Position numbers and translations under genes: made by a program
Shown: positions 57,900 to 64,000 of the stretch, one piece after another
Layout of the letters: each line of letters begins with the position of its first letter
How positions within the stretch are numbered: the first letter of the stretch is position 1
The notes under the pieces: generated by a model
Told to the model about the DNA's origin: nothing
The model's input: only the letters and a program-made list of their open reading frames with translations
Databases searched by the model: none
Source of the DNA: Megachile rotundata
Taxonomy: Eukaryota > Arthropoda > Insecta > Hymenoptera > Megachilidae
Assembly (NCBI RefSeq): GCF_050947335.1
Contig: NW_027473492.1
Coordinates: forward strand, 1-64,000
Direction: 5' to 3'
DNA: 64,000 nucleotides

Positions 57900-60054
57900 T
57901 ACTTATTACTCTTATTATTATCAATCTAACTCATATTATTGGCCATATTATGTGGATATGATCGATAGGACGACAACTACTATACTTATTACTCTTATTA
58001 TTATCAATGTAACTCATATTATTTCCATATTATGCAGATATGATCGATAGAACGACCATTACTATACTTATTACTCTTACCATTATCAATCTAACTCATA
58101 TTATTAGCCATATTATGCTTATATGATCGATAGAACGACAATTACTATACTTATTACTCTTATTATTATCAATCTATCTTATATTATTAGCCATATTATG
58201 CTTATATTATCGATAGAACGACAATTACTATACTTGTTACTCTTATTATTATCAATCTTACTCATAATATTAGCCATATTATGCTTATATGATCGATAGA
58301 ACGGTAACTACTATACTTATTACTCTAATTATTATCAATCTAACTCATATTATTGGCCATATTATGTGGATATGATCGATAGGAAGACAAGTACTATACG
58401 TATTACTCTTACTATTATTAATCTAACTCATATTATTAGCCACATTATGCTTATATGATCGATTGAACGACAATTACTATACTTATTACTCTTACTGTTA
58501 TCAATCTAACTCATATTATTAGCCATATTATGCTTATATGATCGATAGAAAGACAATTACTATACTTATTACTCTTATTATTATCAATCTAACTCATATT
58601 ATTGGCCATATTATGTGGATATGATCGATAGGACGACAATTACTATACTTATTACTCTTATTATTATCAATCTAACTCATATTATTTCCATATTATGCAG
58701 ATATGATCGATAGAACGACAATTACTATACTCATTACTCTTACTGTTATCAATCTAACTCATATTATTAGCCATATTATGCTTATATTATCGATAGAACG
58801 ACAATTACTATACTTGTTACTCTTATTATTATCAATGTAACTCATATTATTAGCCATATTATGATTATATGACCGATTGAACGACAATTACTATACTTGT
58901 TACTCTCATTGTTATCAATCTAACTCATATTATTAGCCATATTATGCCTATATTATTGAAAGAAGGACAATTACTATAGTTGTTACTCTTATTATTATCA
59001 ATCTAACTCATATTATTAGCCATACTATGCTTATATGATCGATAGAAAGACAATTACTATACTTGTTACTCTTATTGTTATCAATCTAACTCATATTATT
59101 TGCCATATTATGCTTATATGATCGATAGAACGACAATTACTATACTTATTACTCTTATTATTATCAATCTAACTCATATTATTAGCCATATTATGCTTAT
59201 ATGATCGATTGAACGACAATTACTATATTTGTTACTCTCATTATTGTCAATCTAACTCATATTATTAGCCATATTATGCTTATATGATCGATAGAACGAC
59301 AATTACTATACTTATTACTCTTATTATTATCAATCTAACTCATATTATTGGCCATATTATGTGGATATGAACGATAGGACGACAATTACAATACTTATTA
59401 CTCTAATTACTATCAATCTAACTCATATCATTGGCCATATTATGTGGATATGATCGATAGGACGCCAATTACTATACGTATTACTCTTACTATTATTAAT
59501 CTAACTCATATTATTTCCATATTATGCAGATGTGATCGATAGAACGACAATTACTATACTTGTTACTCTTATTATTATCAATCTAACTCATATTATTTGG
59601 CATATTATGCTTATATGATCGATAGAACGACAATTACTATACCTATTACTCTTATTATTATCAATCTAACTCATATTATTAGCCATATTATGCTTATATG
59701 ATCGATTGAACGACAATTACTATATTTGTTACTCTCATTATTGTCAATCTAACTCATATTATTAGCCATATTATGCTTATATGATCGATAGAACGACAAT
59801 TACTATACCTATTACTCTTACTATTATCAATCTAACTCATATTATTAGCCATATTATGCTTATATTATCGATAGAACGACAATTACTATACGTATTACTC
59901 TTATTATTATCAATCTAACTCATATTATTAGCCATATTATGCTTATATGATCGATAGAACGACAATTACTACACTTTTTACTCTTATTATTATCAATCTA
60001 ACTCATATTATTAGCCATATTATGCTTATATGATCGATAGAACGACAATTACTA
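57900..60054 (+). repeat. 2,155-bp tandem repeat, copy 1
   Basis: A 26-monomer unit (26 x 83 minus 3). CGACAACTAC occurs at 57,971 and 60,126, CGGTAAC at 58,303 and 60,458, and GGACGCCAATTAC near 59,461 and 61,616. The AGATGTGATCG variant (59,530 and 61,684) is also shared, so these changes preceded the duplication. Confidence 0.85.
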
Positions 60055-62209
60055 TACTTATTACTCTTATTATTATCAATCTAACTCATATTATTGGCCA
60101 TATTATGTGGATATGATCGATAGGACGACAACTACTATACTTATTACTCTTATTATTATCAATGTAACTCATATTATTTCCATATTATGCAGATATGATC
60201 GATAGAACGACCATTACTATACTTATTACTCTTACCATTATCAATCTAACTCATATTATTAGCCATATTATGCTTATATGATCGATAGAACGACAATTAC
60301 TATACTTATTACTCTTATTATTATCAATCTATCTTATATTATTAGCCATATTATGCTTATATTATCGATAGAACGACAATTACTATACTTGTTACTCTTA
60401 TTATTATCAATCTTACTCATAATATTAGCCATATTATGCTTATATGATCGATAGAACGGTAACTACTATACTTATTACTCTAATTATTATCAATCTAACT
60501 CATATTATTGGCCATATTATGTGGATATGATCGATAGGAAGACAAGTACTATACGTATTACTCTTACTATTATTAATCTAACTCATATTATTAGCCACAT
60601 TATGCTTATATGATCGATTGAACGACAATTACTATACTTATTACTCTTACTGTTATCAATCTAACTCATATTATTAGCCATATTATGCTTATATGATCGA
60701 TAGAAAGACAATTACTATACTTATTACTCTTATTATTATCAATCTAACTCATATTATTGGCCATATTATGTGGATATGATCGATAGGACGACAATTACTA
60801 TACTTATTACTCTTATTATTATCAATCTAACTCATATTATTTCCATATTATGCAGATATGATCGATAGAACGACAATTACTATACTCATTACTCTTACTG
60901 TTATCAATCTAACTCATATTATTAGCCATATTATGCTTATATTATCGATAGAACGACAATTACTATACTTGTTACTCTTATTATTATCAATGTAACTCAT
61001 ATTATTAGCCATATTATGATTATATGACCGATTGAACGACAATTACTATACTTGTTACTCTCATTGTTATCAATCTAACTCATATTATTAGCCATATTAT
61101 GCCTATATTATTGAAAGAAGGACAATTACTATAGTTGTTACTCTTATTATTATCAATCTAACTCATATTATTAGCCATACTATGCTTATATGATCGATAG
61201 AAAGACAATTACTATACTTGTTACTCTTATTGTTATCAATCTAACTCATATTATTTGCCATATTATGCTTATATGATCGATAGAACGACAATTACTATAC
61301 TTATTACTCTTATTATTATCAATCTAACTCATATTATTAGCCATATTATGCTTATATGATCGATTGAACGACAATTACTATATTTGTTACTCTCATTATT
61401 GTCAATCTAACTCATATTATTAGCCATATTATGCTTATATGATCGATAGAACGACAATTACTATACTTATTACTCTTATTATTATCAATCTAACTCATAT
61501 TATTGGCCATATTATGTGGATATGAACGATAGGACGACAATTACAATACTTATTACTCTAATTACTATCAATCTAACTCATATCATTGGCCATATTATGT
61601 GGATATGATCGATAGGACGCCAATTACTATACGTATTACTCTTACTATTATTAATCTAACTCATATTATTTCCATATTATGCAGATGTGATCGATAGAAC
61701 GACAATTACTATACTTGTTACTCTTATTATTATCAATCTAACTCATATTATTTGGCATATTATGCTTATATGATCGATAGAACGACAATTACTATACCTA
61801 TTACTCTTATTATTATCAATCTAACTCATATTATTAGCCATATTATGCTTATATGATCGATTGAACGACAATTACTATATTTGTTACTCTCATTATTGTC
61901 AATCTAACTCATATTATTAGCCATATTATGCTTATATGATCGATAGAACGACAATTACTATACCTATTACTCTTACTATTATCAATCTAACTCATATTAT
62001 TAGCCATATTATGCTTATATTATCGATAGAACGACAATTACTATACGTATTACTCTTATTATTATCAATCTAACTCATATTATTAGCCATATTATGCTTA
62101 TATGATCGATAGAACGACAATTACTACACTTTTTACTCTTATTATTATCAATCTAACTCATATTATTAGCCATATTATGCTTATATGATCGATAGAACGA
62201 CAATTACTA
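60055..62209 (+). repeat. 2,155-bp tandem repeat, copy 2
   Basis: Second copy of the 26-monomer unit. The junction lies at about 60,040-60,093, where a consensus-type monomer ending CGATAGAAC precedes GGCC/GTGG; copy 1 is preceded there by a unit with CGATAGGAC. After about 62,210 the sequence continues to a TTAACC monomer and into the nested 830/498-bp region. Confidence 0.85.
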
Positions 62210-63841
62210 TACTTATTACTCTTATTATTATCAATCTAACTCATATTATTAACCATATTATGCTTATATTATCGATAGAACGACAATTGCTATACTTGTT
62301 ACTCTTATTATTATCAATCTAACTCATATTATTAGCCATATTATGCTTATATGATCGATAGAACGAGAATTACTATACTTATTACTCTTATTATTATCAA
62401 TCTAACTCATATTATTAGCCATATTATGCTTATATGATCGATAGAACGACAATTACTATACTCATTAGTCTTATTATTATCAATCTAACTCATATTATTA
62501 ACCATATTATGCTTATATTATCGATAGAACGACAATTACTATACTTGTTACTCTTATTATTATCAATCTAACTCATATTATTTGGCATATTATGCTTATA
62601 TGATCGATAGAACGACAATTACTATACCTATTACTCTTATTATTATCAATCTAACTCATATTATTAGCCATATTATGCTTATATGATCGATTGAACGACA
62701 ATTACTATATTTGTTACTCTCATTATTGTCAATCTAACTCATATTATTAGCCATATTATGCTTATATGATCGATAGAACGACAATTACTATACCTATTAC
62801 TCTTACTATTATCAATCTAACTCATATTATTAGCCATATTATGCTTATATTATCGATAGAACGACAATTACTATACGTATTACTCTTATTATTATCAATC
62901 TAACTCATATTATTAGCCATATTATGCTTATATGATCGATAGAACGACAATTACTACACTTTTTACTCTTATTATTATCAATCTAACTCATATTATTAGC
63001 CATATTATGCTTATATGATCGATAGAACGACAATTACTATACTTATTACTCTTATTATTATCAATCTAACTCATATTATTAACCATATTATGCTTATATT
63101 ATCGATAGAACGACAATTGCTATACTTGTTACTCTTATTATTATCAATCTAACTCATATTATTAGCCATATTATGCTTATATGATCGATAGAACGAGAAT
63201 TACTATACTTATTACTCTTATTATTATCAATCTAACTCATATTATTAGCCATATTATGCTTATATGATCGATAGAACGACAATTACTATACTCATTAGTC
63301 TTATTATTATCAATCTTACTCATAATATTAGCCATATTATGCTTATATTATCGATGGAACGACAATTACTATACTTATTACTCTTATTATTATCAATCTA
63401 ACTCATATTATTAGCCATATTATGCTTATATGATCGATAGAACGACAATTACTACACTTTTTACTCTTATTATTATCAATCTAACTCATATTATTAGCCA
63501 TATTATGCTTATATGATCGATAGAACGACAATTACTATACTTATTACTCTTATTATTATCAATCTAACTCATATTATTAACCATATTATGCTTATATTAT
63601 CGATAGAACGACAATTGCTATACTTGTTACTCTTATTATTATCAATCTAACTCATATTATTAGCCATATTATGCTTATATGATCGATAGAACGAGAATTA
63701 CTATACTTATTACTCTTATTATTATCAATCTAACTCATATTATTAGCCATATTATGCTTATATGATCGATAGAACGACAATTACTATACTCATTAGTCTT
63801 ATTATTATCAATCTTACTCATAATATTAGCCATATTATGCT
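61703..63841 (+). repeat. Second nested 830-bp and 498-bp repeat region
   Basis: CGAGAATT at 62,365, 63,195 and 63,693 repeats the 830- and 498-bp spacings of 26,289, 27,119 and 27,617 at a constant offset of 36,076. Only a few base differences were noticed: it has GATCGATAGAAC where the left copy has GATCGTTAGAAC, CTTACTCATAAT for CTTAGTCATAAT, and a private TATCGATGGAAC near 63,354. The match runs to the end of the inspected left copy near 27,920, and the window then ends. Confidence 0.82.
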
Positions 63842-64000
63842 TATATGATCGATAGAACGGCAATTACTATACTTATTACTCTAATTATTATCAATCTAAC
63901 TCATATTATTGGCCATATTATGTGGATATGATCGATAGGGAGACAATTACTATACGTATTACTCTTACTATTATTAATCTAACTCATATTACTAGCCACA

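Larger units (their letters stand above)
1..64000. repeat. 83-bp AT-rich satellite DNA array (about 770 monomers, head to tail)
   Basis: The entire window is a tandem array of one 83-bp unit. The spacing can be measured from any fixed word: for example TACTCTT begins at 4741 and again at 4824. Monomers follow each other directly with no spacer, and all lie in the same orientation; I saw no inverted unit. Consensus composition is 29 A, 34 T, 14 C and 6 G (24% GC), so the + strand is markedly C-rich over G. Variants are mostly substitutions, with a few fixed 82-bp and 84-bp forms. The array starts before base 1 and continues past base 64000. A long array with higher-order structure is the usual form of centromeric or pericentromeric satellite in eukaryotes; that location is inference. 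I do not recognise the monomer and assign no species. No gene, RNA gene or transposable element interrupts it. Confidence 0.98.

Noticed and set aside
1..64000. Possible protein-coding reading frames
   Set aside because: The consensus monomer has stops in all three + frames (positions 39, 52, 71) and in all three - frames (for example complements at 38, 43, 48). Any longer open stretch is chance in variant units.
1..64000. CRISPR array
   Set aside because: There are no unique spacers: the whole 83-bp unit repeats directly, with variants inherited in blocks.
1..64000. Bacterial or viral promoter boxes (TATAAT-like words such as CATATTATG and TTATATGATC)
   Set aside because: These are part of the AT-rich monomer and occur in every unit. 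Nothing downstream is a gene.
1..64000. Telomeric repeat or simple microsatellite
   Set aside because: TTATTA-rich parts look like a microsatellite locally, but the real period is 83 bp and no telomere-type hexamer or heptamer array is present.
1..64000. A previously undescribed gene system hidden in the window
   Set aside because: All lines read as monomer variants in register. There is no non-satellite stretch in which genes could lie.

Overview
The whole 64-kb window is one uninterrupted satellite DNA array. The unit is an 83-bp monomer of about 24% GC, repeated head to tail about 770 times, always in the same orientation. Both window edges lie inside the array, so it is longer than 64 kb. 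I find no protein gene, RNA gene, transposon, CRISPR array or unique-sequence island. Every reading frame on both strands is closed at least once per consensus monomer. A tandem array this long with nested higher-order repeats is typical of eukaryotic centromeric or heterochromatic satellite. Nothing in the sequence identifies the species, and I do not recognise the monomer.

Layout: 1 to about 4.2 kb is a divergent subfamily with its own variants (CACT-type, GAGCAA-type, CCCC-type and an 84-bp ATATATT-type monomer), including a block of roughly 530 to 700 bp present three times. From about 4.2 kb onward a more homogeneous subfamily takes over, with recurring variant monomers: GGCC/GTGG, TTTCC (82 bp), TTGAAAG/TAGTTG, TTTGTT/CATTATTG, TTAACC. 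The left-type variants return as islands near 9.4-10.6, 16.2-17.4 and 47.6-48.8 kb.

The variants work as bar codes and show segmental duplications at many scales: 498, 830, 996, 1,989, 2,074, 2,155 and 6,802 bp in direct tandem, and larger offsets (8,211, 10,863, 29,359-29,442, 31,433, 35,665, 36,076, 47,276-47,442) between separated blocks. The clearest is a 6,802-bp tandem duplication, 8,799-15,600 and 15,601-22,402, with a sharp junction. Shared junctions allow relative dating: the arrangement at 47-55 kb looks ancestral, a 2,074-bp duplication came next, and the 6,802-bp duplication came after that.

One stretch, 41.3-43.5 kb, carries about two dozen private single-base insertions and a truncated 57-bp monomer that its near-identical relatives lack. 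It is most simply read as poorly polished assembly and should be treated as unreliable.

All coordinates and offsets were obtained by reading the sequence by eye. Block edges are good to about one monomer unless a sharp junction is stated. No alignment or database search was run.
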